This document shows positions 1-7,172 of a stretch of DNA of 12,339 nucleotides, piece after piece. This DNA comes from Psychrobacter sp. (GTDB lineage Bacteria; Pseudomonadota; Gammaproteobacteria; Pseudomonadales; Moraxellaceae): NCBI GenBank assembly GCA_012270355.1, contig JAAXIL010000046.1:1-12339 (forward strand), written 5' to 3'. Position 1 is the stretch's first letter; the number at the start of each line of letters is the position of its first letter. The position numbers and the translations under genes were made by a program. The notes beneath the pieces are model-generated. The model had not been told where the DNA came from. It searched no databases and worked only from the letters and a program-made list of their open reading frames with translations.

Positions 1-96
1 ATATATATTCTAGAACCAGATACGGTTTTATGATGACTATTTACAATCTGGATACTTAAAGGGTTTGTGAATTAAAAGGATTATGATTTAATAGAA

Positions 97-123
97 AGAC
101 TGGCTACGGCTGGTCTTTTTTTT
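97..123 (+). terminator. Rho-independent terminator of an upstream off-window gene
   Basis: An 8-bp stem (AGACTGGC at 97-104 with GGCTGGTCT ending at 116; two of the pairs are G-T wobbles) closes on a TACG loop flanked by C and G, the UNCG-type extra-stable tetraloop. A run of eight T follows (116-123). This is a standard intrinsic terminator on the + strand. It must end a gene lying left of the window or ending within the first 60 bases. One frame is open from base 3 to a TAA at 57-59 and could be its tail, but it is too short to identify. Confidence 0.8.
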
Positions 124-149
124 AGTTGATGATTTAAATTGAGGGGATG

Positions 150-899
150 ATGGAATTATTTGATGAGGTGAATGATAGCGATAATCAAAAAACCGACGCC
201 GAAAAGCAAGCCATTCTTGAGCAGGTCAAAATGCCTGATGATTGGAAAGACGCGTTGGCAGACGAAGTGCCCTCGCCCAATATGGATGGCGTGGGGGATG
301 TTTTGAAACAACAATATCAAGCTGTCAAAACCATCGACCCCCACGGCTCGCAAATGTGTTATGCGTTTAATTTGACGCAACTATCGAGCGTGAAAGTCGT
401 CATTTTGGGACAAGACCCCTATCATGGAGCAGGGCAAGCGATGGGACTGTCATTTTCTGTTCCCAAAACCATCCCCAAACCGCCATCACTTAATAATATT
501 CTCAAAGAAATGGCAGACGATATTGGCACGACTTATTCTCGGCATGGCGACTTGACCCATTGGGCTCGGCAGGGCGTATTACTGCTCAACAGTTCGCTGA
601 GCGTTGAGGCAGGGCAGGCGGGCAGTCACCAAGGAAAAGGTTGGGAGCAATTTACCGACGCTGTCATTGAGGCGGTTAATCAGCAAACCGAGCATACGGT
701 ATTCATTTTATGGGGCAGTCATGCCAAAAAAAAGGGCAGATTTATCGATACCGATAAACATTTGATATTAACTTCAGTGCATCCGTCACCCTTGGCAGCG
801 AACCGTGGTGGATTTTTTGGTACAAAGCCATTTTCAAAAGCCAATGCCTACTTAAAAGAACATGGACGAACGCCGATTGATTGGCAATTACCTCAATAG
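150..899 (+). CDS. ung: Uracil-DNA glycosylase (family 1)
   Basis: Removes uracil from DNA, arising from cytosine deamination or dUMP misincorporation, and starts base excision repair in the cytoplasm. Family 1 UDG signatures are present: the water-activating loop GQDPYHG (residues about 87-93; the Asp is catalytic), the uracil-binding LLLN strand near residues 144-147, and the minor-groove loop HPSPLAA near 211-217. The length of 249 residues is slightly above the 229 of E. coli, the excess being an acidic N-terminal tail. Two adjacent ATG codons exist at 147 and 150. GAGGGG at 141-146 sits better for the ATG at 150. The gene begins only about 30 bases after the upstream terminator, so its promoter must overlap or precede that hairpin. 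tadA follows closely and may be co-transcribed. Confidence 0.95.
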   Translation: MELFDEVNDSDNQKTDAEKQAILEQVKMPDDWKDALADEVPSPNMDGVGDVLKQQYQAVKTIDPHGSQMCYAFNLTQLSSVKVVILGQDPYHGAGQAMGLSFSVPKTIPKPPSLNNILKEMADDIGTTYSRHGDLTHWARQGVLLLNSSLSVEAGQAGSHQGKGWEQFTDAVIEAVNQQTEHTVFILWGSHAKKKGRFIDTDKHLILTSVHPSPLAANRGGFFGTKPFSKANAYLKEHGRTPIDWQLPQ

Positions 900-952
900 G
901 TTGCCTTACTGTGCATGAACTCATCTATCCCCAGCGAACAGGTTTTCAGCCT

Positions 953-1504
953 ATGTCTAACTTCAATAGGCATATCAATATGCAGAAGTTTTGGACGTTA
1001 ACCGACGTTAGGTTCATGAGGCATGCACTGGCTCTTGCTAAGCATGGGGCGGGTCGGGGTGAAGTGCCCGTTGGTGCGGTGTTGGTCACGAGACAAGAAC
1101 AAGATAATCCAAACGACCGACCTAATAATCAAGATAAATTTGTCTATGAAGTGATTGGCGAAGGGTATAACCAACCCATTACAACGCATGATCCAACCGC
1201 CCACGCGGAAATCGTTGCATTGCGTCAAGCATGCCAACACTTACAAAACTACCGTTTGCCCCGACACACCACTCTATATGTCACGCTTGAGCCTTGCACC
1301 ATGTGCATTGGGGCACTCATTCATGCCCGTTTGCATCGGCTCGTATTTGCTACCTTTGAGCCTCGGTCAGGTGTGGTGGGCAGTCAGCTAAACCTTACTA
1401 AGGCGGACTTCTATAATCATAGAATGTATGTGCAACACGGGTTATATATGTCGCAAAGCGGTCAGCTTCTCAAGTCATTCTTTAAAACTCGCAGAAAAAA
1501 ATAA
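953..1504 (+). CDS. tadA: tRNA-specific adenosine deaminase TadA
   Basis: Zinc-dependent deaminase that converts A34 to inosine in the tRNA-Arg(ACG) anticodon, needed for decoding CGN codons. The cytidine-deaminase fold motifs are clear when counted from the ATG at 953: HAE at residues 84-86 (zinc ligand His and proton-shuttling Glu) and PCTMC at 114-118 (two Cys zinc ligands), with the TadA-type context DPTAHAE and LEPCTMC. Start choice is uncertain: a TTG at 881 would overlap ung, while ATG 953 and ATG 980 each have an AGG about 10 bases upstream and give 183 or 174 residues, close to family length. Compared with the E. coli sequence as I remember it, about 17 extra polar, Asn/Asp/Gln-rich residues sit at roughly 46-66, between the first two core strands. 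The gene lies 53 bases after ung and is probably in the same transcript. Confidence 0.93.
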   Translation: MSNFNRHINMQKFWTLTDVRFMRHALALAKHGAGRGEVPVGAVLVTRQEQDNPNDRPNNQDKFVYEVIGEGYNQPITTHDPTAHAEIVALRQACQHLQNYRLPRHTTLYVTLEPCTMCIGALIHARLHRLVFATFEPRSGVVGSQLNLTKADFYNHRMYVQHGLYMSQSGQLLKSFFKTRRKK

Positions 1505-1534
1505 ATAGAAAAACAAGTAAAAAATTTATAGCCT

Positions 1535-1563
1535 TTGCCAAGGCGGGCAGTCTTTGCTATAAT
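1535..1563 (+). promoter_or_regulatory. Sigma-70 promoter for cmk
   Basis: TTGCCA (1535-1540) and a perfect TATAAT (1558-1563) are separated by exactly 17 bp. This predicts a start near 1570 and a leader of roughly 28 bases before the GTG start of cmk. It is the best promoter match in the window. It may also feed rpsA, since no clear terminator lies between cmk and rpsA. Confidence 0.8.
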
Positions 1564-1597
1564 CTTGCCCTATTTTTGTCCGCTAAGGTGAGCTTGC

Positions 1598-2338
1598 GTG
1601 GCGTATCCTGTAATCACAATCGATGGTCCCAGCGGTGCTGGCAAAGGTACAGTTTGCCTAAAGCTGGCAGAAGCCTTGGGCTATCAGTTGCTAGACTCAG
1701 GAGCATTGTATCGCATCGTTGGGTTAAAAGCGGTTGAGGCAGGGTTGCTGGGTGTAGAGAGTGATGGTGAAAATGGTGACATTGACGCCAACCAAATCGC
1801 TAAGCTTACTTCAGATTTAGACATACAGTTTCTGCCAAATATCAATACAGATGATATAGATACCAATTCAGGCAGTGGTCACCACATACGCATTGTGGTT
1901 GATGGGCAAGATGTGGGCAACGAAATCCGCAATGAAACCATCGGACATTATGCGTCTAAAGTAGCGGTGTTGCCCGAGGTGCGGTCAGCATTACTGGATT
2001 TGCAACAAGACATGGCAAATGAGGCAGGGCTGATCGCTGATGGACGGGACATGGGAACAGTAGTATTTCCCAATGCGGATGTCAAAATTTATTTGACCGC
2101 AAGTGCAGAGGCTAGGGCAGACAGACGGGTAAATCAACTGACGGATGCCGGCGATAACGCCAACTATGAAGCAATTTTAGCCAGCATTAAAGAGCGGGAT
2201 GCACGAGATGAAAACCGCAGTGTATCCCCCTCAAAACCTGCCGAAGATGCGCTCGTATTAGACAGCTCATCTATGGATGCCGACACGGTGTTTGCTGAGA
2301 TAAAAAAACATTGTCAACGTAAGGGCATTTGTTTTTAA
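1598..2338 (+). CDS. cmk: Cytidylate kinase (CMP/dCMP kinase)
   Basis: Transfers phosphate from ATP to CMP or dCMP in cytoplasmic pyrimidine nucleotide metabolism. The P-loop GPSGAGKGT is at residues 10-18, the LDSG nucleoside-binding motif at 32-35, the DGRDMGTVVFP motif at 148-158, and the Arg-rich lid with RDARDENRS from about 200. At 246 residues it is a little longer than the roughly 227 of E. coli; the extra residues lie around 55-98 in an Asp/Asn-rich stretch of the CMP-binding region. The start is GTG, supported by TAAGGTGAG at 1584-1592 at ideal distance and by the strong promoter just upstream. rpsA follows after 124 bases, the conserved order in many gammaproteobacteria. Confidence 0.95.
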   Translation: MAYPVITIDGPSGAGKGTVCLKLAEALGYQLLDSGALYRIVGLKAVEAGLLGVESDGENGDIDANQIAKLTSDLDIQFLPNINTDDIDTNSGSGHHIRIVVDGQDVGNEIRNETIGHYASKVAVLPEVRSALLDLQQDMANEAGLIADGRDMGTVVFPNADVKIYLTASAEARADRRVNQLTDAGDNANYEAILASIKERDARDENRSVSPSKPAEDALVLDSSSMDADTVFAEIKKHCQRKGICF

Positions 2339-2369
2339 CATATTTTAGATTTTTTAATTTTTTTCATGA

Positions 2370-2443
2370 CAACAAATGTGTAAAACCAGTGTACTGCTTT
2401 GTTGCTCATTAACGTGAACCGTACTGTGCTGGACAGGATACGG
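2370..2443 (+). promoter_or_regulatory. Structured rpsA leader with two stem-loops
   Basis: Two hairpins precede the rpsA ribosome binding site. The first pairs CAACAAA (2370-2376) with TTTGTTG (2398-2404) around a small inner CAG/CTG helix. The second pairs CCGTACTGT (2419-2427) with ACAG (2433-2436) plus TACGG (2439-2443), giving 9 bp with a 2-base GA bulge and a GCTGG loop. It ends 7 bases before the AAGG at 2451. In E. coli the rpsA initiation region is also a series of hairpins with GGA elements through which S1 represses its own translation. An equivalent role here is inference. I see no confident promoter in this stretch. Confidence 0.45.
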
Positions 2444-2462
2444 CTATTTTAAGGTAGAAAAC

Positions 2463-4136
2463 ATGGAATCATTTGCTGAACTGTTTGAAGCGAGTTTAGA
2501 AGAACAAGGTCTGGATATTGAGCGTGGCTCAGTCATCTCGGGAACGGTTGTTGCCATCGATGATGACTGGATTACCGTCGATACGGGGCTAAAGTCTGAA
2601 GGCATTGTGGCTCGTGAAGAGTTCTTAGACGATGATGGCGAATTAGAAGTAGCGATTGGCGACAGCGTGGATGTGGTCGTTGATGCAGTTGATAATGGCA
2701 TGGGGCAGACGTTGTTGTCTCGTGAAAAAGCCAAACGGGTTGAGACGTGGAATGCGTTAGAAAAGTTATTTGAAGACGATGAAATTGTAACGGGTACGAT
2801 TTCTAGCAAAGTGAAAGGCGGATTTACCGTCGATGTTGGGTCAGTGCGGGCATTCTTACCAGGCTCGCTTGTTGATATTCGCCCCATCAAAGACACCACT
2901 CACTTAGAAGGCAAAGAGCTTGAGTTCAAAATCATCAAGCTGGATCAAAAACGCAATAATGTGGTTGTCAGCCGTAAAGCGGTGATGGAAGCGGAAAATT
3001 CTGCTGAACGTGAAGAACTTCTTGAAAAGCTTGAAGAAGGCATGGAAATTGACGGTATCGTCAAAAACCTAACCGACTACGGTGCTTTCGTTGACCTTGG
3101 CGGTATCGACGGTTTGTTACACATTACTGACATGGCATGGCGACGCATCAAGCATCCTTCTGAAGTGGTTGAAGTTGGTCAAGATCTAAAAGTTAAGGTG
3201 CTAAAATTTGACCGTGAGCGTAATCGTGTGAGCCTAGGTCTGAAGCAACTTGGTACCGATCCTTGGGATAACGTAAGCGAAAACTATCCAGTGGGTACAA
3301 TCACTGAAGCTCGTGTCACTAACTTGACTGATTATGGCTGTTTTGCGGAAATCGCTGATGGTATTGAAGGCTTAGTACACGTTTCGGAAATGGATCACAC
3401 CAACCGCAATGTGCATCCGTCGAAAGTTGTGCAAGTGGGCGATGAAGTGAACGTGATGGTTCTAGACATCGATGAAGAACGTCGTCGTATTAGCCTTGGC
3501 ATCAAACAAACCTTGCCTAATCCTTGGGAAGAGTTTGATAAGAACCATGCCCGTGGTGATAAGTTGACGGGAACGATTAAGTCGATTACTGATTTCGGTA
3601 TCTTTATCGGCTTAGATGGCGGTATCGATGGTTTGGTGCACTTGTCTGACATCTCTTGGAATGAGTCAGGCGAAGATGCCATCCGTAACTATAACAAGGG
3701 CGACGAAGTTGAAGCCATGGTTCTTGGCGTTGATGCTGAAGCCAACCGCATTAGCTTAGGTATTAAGCAATTAGACTCAGATCCGTTTAGTGAATATTTA
3801 GTCGGTAGTGACCGAGGTGCAATCGTAACTGGTACGGTCAAAGAAGTGGATGCCAAAGGTGCAGTGATTGCTCTGGCTGATGAAGTTGATGGCTACTTGC
3901 GTGCTTCTGAAATCCAGCGTGACAAGGTTGAAGATGCGAGCAAGCACTTAAGCGTTGGCGATAGCGTTGAAGCTAAAATTATTAACGTCGATCGCAAATC
4001 ACGCGACATTAACTTGTCTATCAAAGCTAAGGACGAAGACGATGAGCGTCAAACCGTTCAAGAGCACTCTCAAACTGCCTCTGCTGATGCTCAACCGAAA
4101 ACCATCGGTGATTTGATTAAAGAACAAATGCAGTAA
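2463..4136 (+). CDS. rpsA: 30S ribosomal protein S1
   Basis: Largest small-subunit ribosomal protein; it binds mRNA and helps melt structured leaders during initiation. The 557 residues equal the E. coli length and hold six S1 (OB-fold) domains at about 21-87, 105-172, 192-260, 277-347, 364-434 and 451-520. The first two are the divergent ribosome-binding type, and domains 3 to 6 show the canonical LTDYGAFV or ITDFGIF pattern followed by GL(L/V)H. The C-terminus is an acidic, Gln/Ser-rich tail. AAGG at 2451-2454 supports the ATG at 2463. Codon choice appears more regular than in the neighbours, as expected of a highly expressed gene. The gene ends at a strong terminator and is followed by ihfB, a conserved pairing. 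Confidence 0.98.
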   Translation: MESFAELFEASLEEQGLDIERGSVISGTVVAIDDDWITVDTGLKSEGIVAREEFLDDDGELEVAIGDSVDVVVDAVDNGMGQTLLSREKAKRVETWNALEKLFEDDEIVTGTISSKVKGGFTVDVGSVRAFLPGSLVDIRPIKDTTHLEGKELEFKIIKLDQKRNNVVVSRKAVMEAENSAEREELLEKLEEGMEIDGIVKNLTDYGAFVDLGGIDGLLHITDMAWRRIKHPSEVVEVGQDLKVKVLKFDRERNRVSLGLKQLGTDPWDNVSENYPVGTITEARVTNLTDYGCFAEIADGIEGLVHVSEMDHTNRNVHPSKVVQVGDEVNVMVLDIDEERRRISLGIKQTLPNPWEEFDKNHARGDKLTGTIKSITDFGIFIGLDGGIDGLVHLSDISWNESGEDAIRNYNKGDEVEAMVLGVDAEANRISLGIKQLDSDPFSEYLVGSDRGAIVTGTVKEVDAKGAVIALADEVDGYLRASEIQRDKVEDASKHLSVGDSVEAKIINVDRKSRDINLSIKAKDEDDERQTVQEHSQTASADAQPKTIGDLIKEQMQ

Positions 4137-4177
4137 TTGTGTTTGAAGCGTTATGTTTATAAAAGATAGCTGATGCT

Positions 4178-4208
4178 AAAAAGAGCAACTGAGGTTGCTC
4201 TTTTTTTT
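4178..4208 (+). terminator. Rho-independent terminator after rpsA
   Basis: A perfect stem GAGCAAC (4183-4189) with GTTGCTC (4194-4200) has a TGAG loop. It is extended by A-T pairs between the preceding A run (4178-4182) and eight T at 4201-4208. It lies 41 bases after the rpsA stop. The A run means it could also stop minus-strand transcription. Confidence 0.92.
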
Positions 4209-4304
4209 ATGAGTCAAATTTTATATATCGTTAAAATTTTTACCAAGATCTTATAAATCGTGCTAGGCTTTAGGGGTTAGCACAAGACTTATGAAGACGT
4301 TTCG

Positions 4305-4329
4305 AACATCATAATTTCCAACATCATAA
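4305..4329 (+). repeat. Direct repeat AACATCATAA x2 in the ihfB leader
   Basis: AACATCATAA occurs at 4305-4314 and 4320-4329, a 15-bp period, just upstream of ihfB. The second copy runs into AAAAGG (4328-4333), the only Shine-Dalgarno-like string, which is 16 bases from the ATG and so poorly placed. The repeat could be a regulatory site or chance in an AT-rich leader. No match to the IHF consensus was seen here. Confidence 0.4.
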
Positions 4330-4349
4330 AAGGTAACGTATTACATAAA

Positions 4350-4664
4350 ATGGTAAACAATGACTCAAAAAAAGCGTTAAATAAATCCGATTTAATCAGT
4401 GAAGTCGCCTCGCGGGTCGAATTTGTGGAAGAGGCAATCACCCGAGAAGGGGTGCGTTTGCTCATTGACCAAATGGCGTCCGCATTGATAGCGGATGAGC
4501 GGATAGAAGTGCGTGGTTTTGGTACGTTCACGCTTAAGCATCGCAATGCTCGTCAATCCCGTAACCCCAAAACGGGGGAGTCCATCGTGACGCCTGCGGT
4601 CAGTATTCCGCATTTTAAGCCATCAAAAATCTTGCATGATTTGCTCAATGACAATTATGATTAG
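4350..4664 (+). CDS. ihfB: Integration host factor subunit beta
   Basis: Subunit of the IHF heterodimer, which bends DNA sharply for recombination, replication and transcription control. The HU/IHF signature is present: GFGTF at residues 56-60, and the DNA-intercalating arm RNPKTGE at 71-77 with Pro73 at the kink. The C-terminal PHFKPSK (87-93) matches IhfB better than IhfA or HU, and placement after rpsA is the usual ihfB context. At 104 residues it is about ten longer than the E. coli protein, with an extra polar N-terminus before the conserved NKSDLI. The ATG at 4350 has no well-spaced Shine-Dalgarno; no better in-frame start is visible. Its promoter must lie in the 141 bases after the rpsA terminator. 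One weak candidate is GTTAAA, 16 bp, TATAAA ending near 4257. Confidence 0.94.
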   Translation: MVNNDSKKALNKSDLISEVASRVEFVEEAITREGVRLLIDQMASALIADERIEVRGFGTFTLKHRNARQSRNPKTGESIVTPAVSIPHFKPSKILHDLLNDNYD

Positions 4665-4757
4665 TGGGCATGTATTTTTATTGATTATAAACTTAATTAT
4701 TCAACTGATTTTTTAATCCTTGATTACTCGCAACCAACCTTCTAAACCTTACCCCAT

Positions 4758-6044
4758 ATGCAATCTTCTGTGATATCTCATTTAACGCCTTCTCGCTTAG
4801 CGAAAACTTTGCACCCGCACGCATCTTTATTGCATCGCACGATGTTTGCCTTAATATTGACCGTCTGCTTGCTCGTCGCATCGGGCATGGCTTATGCTGC
4901 TGGCGGTAGCGTTGGTGAGGTCGAGCAAACGTCGGCTTATGGCGTACATGTCATATTGTTGATTGTATTTGTACTCACGTCGCTACTCGTTTCTTTCATT
5001 TGTTCGGTTTCGGAAGCGACTTTGCTGACCATGACGCCAAGCTATGTGGCTTCTATTCGTGAAGAAGAGCCAAAAAAAGCAGAAATGCTGCAAAATGTCA
5101 AAATTGACAATATAGATCAGTCAATTGCAGCGATATTGACGTTGAATACAGTTGCTCATACCGTCGGCTCGCTTGGGGCAGGGGCTCAGGCTACCATTGT
5201 TTTTGGTAGCGAGTGGTTTGGCGTGTTTTCGGCAGTCATGACCTTGTTGGTACTGATTTGTTCAGAAATTATCCCTAAAACGATGGGAACGGTTTATTGG
5301 CGACGTTTATCCAGTCCGGTTGCTTATTTCGTAAAAGGCACCATTTTTATTCTCTATCCACTGATATGGATGTCAGAAAAAATCACGAAACTACTGACTA
5401 AAGGGCATTCTGGGCACACATTTAACCGTAATGAATTTGCTGCACTTGCTAGCGTTGGTGAAGCATCGGGGCAAATTGACCCGCTCGAATCTCGTATCAT
5501 TCGCAATTTACTGGCGTTTGGTGCAATCAAGGTTGAAGATATCATGACACCACGCTCTGTCATGTTGGCGTTTGATGGCGATATGAGCGTGGCAGAATTG
5601 CTTGCTAACCGTCCTAAGCTCACGTTTTCACGCTTACCCATTTACAATGAAGATTTGGATGACATTACGGGGTTTGTGCTTAAAACGGATTTATTACTCG
5701 CTAAAGCCAATAATCATACGGACAAACCACTCAAAGATTATCAGCGAGAAATTACCTTTGTTTTCTCAAAAATGAAGCTATTCGATTTGCTGGATTTGAT
5801 GCTAAAAAATCGAATTCATATTGCCATTACGGTTGGGGAATATGGGGAGGTAAAAGGCTTGGTCACGCTTGAGGATGTGTTAGAAACCTTACTAGGGCTA
5901 GAAATCGTCGATGAAATTGACCGTGTCGAAGACATGCAAGAACTTGCCAAACAAATCATGGCGAAACGCTCTGAACGGTTAGGCATGTTGATGGCAGACC
6001 ATGAAATAGAGTCTGATACAGACGACAACAAGCCACTTAGCTAA
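4758..6044 (+). CDS. CNNM/CorC-family membrane protein (DUF21 and CBS pair)
   Basis: A membrane protein of the CNNM/CorC group, some members of which export or sense Mg2+ (family knowledge); the substrate here is not shown. Residues 29-48 resemble a signal peptide ending in AYA. A DUF21 domain follows at about 62-205 with hydrophobic segments near 62-90, 122-150, 153-175 and 186-206, the SEATLL and SEIIPK motifs, and Asn130 in a region that binds the ion in characterised CorC. A CBS pair lies at about 262-385 (MTPR at 263, SRLPIY at 291, GLVTLEDVLE at 367). The protein ends about 45 residues later, so the C-terminal CorC_HlyC domain found in many relatives is absent. The start is uncertain: neither ATG 4758 nor ATG 4842, which would begin directly at the hydrophobic leader, has a Shine-Dalgarno. 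Confidence 0.88.
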   Translation: MQSSVISHLTPSRLAKTLHPHASLLHRTMFALILTVCLLVASGMAYAAGGSVGEVEQTSAYGVHVILLIVFVLTSLLVSFICSVSEATLLTMTPSYVASIREEEPKKAEMLQNVKIDNIDQSIAAILTLNTVAHTVGSLGAGAQATIVFGSEWFGVFSAVMTLLVLICSEIIPKTMGTVYWRRLSSPVAYFVKGTIFILYPLIWMSEKITKLLTKGHSGHTFNRNEFAALASVGEASGQIDPLESRIIRNLLAFGAIKVEDIMTPRSVMLAFDGDMSVAELLANRPKLTFSRLPIYNEDLDDITGFVLKTDLLLAKANNHTDKPLKDYQREITFVFSKMKLFDLLDLMLKNRIHIAITVGEYGEVKGLVTLEDVLETLLGLEIVDEIDRVEDMQELAKQIMAKRSERLGMLMADHEIESDTDDNKPLS

Positions 6045-6096
6045 GATTGCTTAACCTAAAAGATTTGTTGATTCTTACTCAATGGTAAGTATTTAT

Positions 6097-6124
6097 AGCA
6101 GTCCTAGCAAATGGGTCTGCTTTT
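6097..6124 (+). terminator. Possible weak terminator after the CNNM gene
   Basis: AGCAG (6097-6101) pairs with CTGCT (6117-6121), continued after one mismatch by CC with GG and a T-G pair around a 7-base loop. Only four T follow (6121-6124). It could be a weak terminator or simply leader structure. Its presence argues that the next gene does not start at the ATG at 6111, which lies inside the hairpin. Confidence 0.35.
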
Positions 6125-6191
6125 GGTTATATTGTTGATAATGCTACCGTCAACCCTCATAACTACGATCAACTTTTATTATAAAGGCATG

Positions 6192-6722
6192 ATGACGATG
6201 AATATTAATATTAAACAATCTACGCCTAGCCCCACCGGTTTTAAGGCTCGGCGGCGTGTCAAAATGTTGCCAGTCAGTTTGATGGCGGGGGGGTTGATTG
6301 CCTCTGTCATGACAATGCAGACAGCTTCGGCAGCTACATTGTCTGAATCTGCCGTCCAGCAGTACGCCAGCCGTATGCAGCAGGCGGCAAATAGTAAAAA
6401 TATCAGCCAAGTATCAAATCTTGTGTCTGATGATGCCTTGATTTCGATGTCTCGCAAAGGGAAAACAACAAGCTTAGATAAGTCAGCATATCTCAAGTTA
6501 CTCCAAGACAGTTGGGCGAAGACGGATAACTACCGTTATGATATCAGTATCAATAATATTGTGGTGAGTGGCGATCAAGCTAAAGCGGATGTGCGAACAG
6601 TTGAAACCTGGCGTGAAAATGGCAAAAATACCACCCTGACGACCAACTCTCGTGCCACATTAACCGCAGGCAATGGAAACGCTTTACTATTACGTGCCGT
6701 CTCCCAGGTTAGCATCGATTAG
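6192..6722 (+). CDS. Secreted protein of unknown function, probable NTF2/SnoaL-like fold
   Basis: I do not recognise a named family. From the ATG at 6192 the protein has 176 residues. It opens with a Sec signal peptide: basic ARRRVK at 19-24, hydrophobic 25-42, and cleavage probably after ASA at 45-47. The mature part starts with a helix-rich segment containing two similar Ser/Asn/Gln stretches. It then follows a helix-plus-strand pattern (VSNLVSDDALISMSRKG, a LQDSW segment, then alternating strands with a VETWRENGKNTTL turn) that resembles NTF2-like or DUF4440-type proteins; this is inference from pattern. AAAGG at 6183-6187 favours ATG 6192 or 6198 over the distant ATG 6111 and the too-close 6189. 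It sits 45 bases before the mltD locus and may share a transcript with it, which would place both products in the envelope. Confidence 0.75.
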   Translation: MTMNINIKQSTPSPTGFKARRRVKMLPVSLMAGGLIASVMTMQTASAATLSESAVQQYASRMQQAANSKNISQVSNLVSDDALISMSRKGKTTSLDKSAYLKLLQDSWAKTDNYRYDISINNIVVSGDQAKADVRTVETWRENGKNTTLTTNSRATLTAGNGNALLLRAVSQVSID

Positions 6723-6767
6723 TTTTTTCTTTCTTATCATCTTTTCATTTATTGAATTAGGTACTTT

Positions 6768-7136
6768 ATGAAACCCACGCATTCAAATGCAAATGTCCAT
6801 AAATTCAAGCAAACGCCATTGAGTGCTATGTTTGGCGTGGTGATGGCATCGGTGGTGTTATCGGCGTGTAGCAGTAATACCAGACCCGCCCCGACAGCAA
6901 CAACTGGCACGATACCAACCCAAACGCCGAACACGGTTTCCAAAGTGCCTGCTCAAAACGCTGGTTATACTCAGTCCGAAGCCTTGCTGGATGAAGGAAG
7001 TTTGGATGAGTTGGCAGATTTGCTCGAAGCATCTGATATGAAGATGGTGGAAGACGATCAGCTAGCCATCCAGCAAATGGGCAACTTGTGGGAACGACTT
7101 AGACGTGGGTTTAGACTCAATGCCGATCAACATTAA
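6768..7136 (+). CDS. N-terminal lipoprotein part of MltD, stopped at codon 123
   Basis: The 122-residue product has a lipoprotein signal peptide: a long n-region with basic residues (to about 14), a hydrophobic core at 18-31, and lipobox LSAC with the acylated Cys at 34. Ser follows the Cys, the usual outer-membrane sorting residue. A Pro/Thr/Asn-rich linker and an acidic helical segment (about 68-103) come next, then the LWERLRRGF motif that in MltD proteins immediately precedes the catalytic domain. TTAGG six bases before the ATG is a good ribosome binding site. Alone, the product would be a lipid-anchored stub with no enzymatic domain. It could be misannotated as an independent small lipoprotein. 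Confidence 0.75.
   Translation: MKPTHSNANVHKFKQTPLSAMFGVVMASVVLSACSSNTRPAPTATTGTIPTQTPNTVSKVPAQNAGYTQSEALLDEGSLDELADLLEASDMKMVEDDQLAIQQMGNLWERLRRGFRLNADQH
7134..7136 (+). other. Premature TAA stop inside mltD
   Basis: CAT TAA TAC interrupts the mltD frame at codon 123. The ochre codon is followed by T, and no recognised readthrough motif, selenocysteine element or slippery heptamer is apparent. The frame is the same before and after, so frameshifting would not rescue the product. Confidence 0.9.
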
Positions 7137-7172
7137 TACAATCCTAGGGTACAAGCTCAGCGAAACTGGTTT

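Noticed and set aside
16..51. CCAGAT / ATCTGG inverted repeat near the left edge
   Set aside because: Only 6 bp with a loop of 24 bases and no T run; not distinguishable from chance.
881..952. TTG at 881 as the tadA start
   Set aside because: It would overlap the end of ung, adds residues unlike the TadA family, and has no good ribosome binding site; ATG 953 or 980 fits family length better.
2444..2899. A 151-codon minus-strand ORF opposite the start of rpsA
   Set aside because: Ser/Thr-rich composition typical of the antisense shadow of an acidic, GAN-rich coding sequence; rpsA on the other strand is certain.
4665..4700. Possible IHF site (TTGATT) after ihfB
   Set aside because: The second half of the consensus is absent at the required spacing.
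6111..6191. ATG at 6111 as the start of the secreted protein, adding a hydrophobic N-terminus
   Set aside because: It lies inside a hairpin with no Shine-Dalgarno. AAAGG at 6183-6187 and a complete signal peptide support a start at 6192 or 6198.
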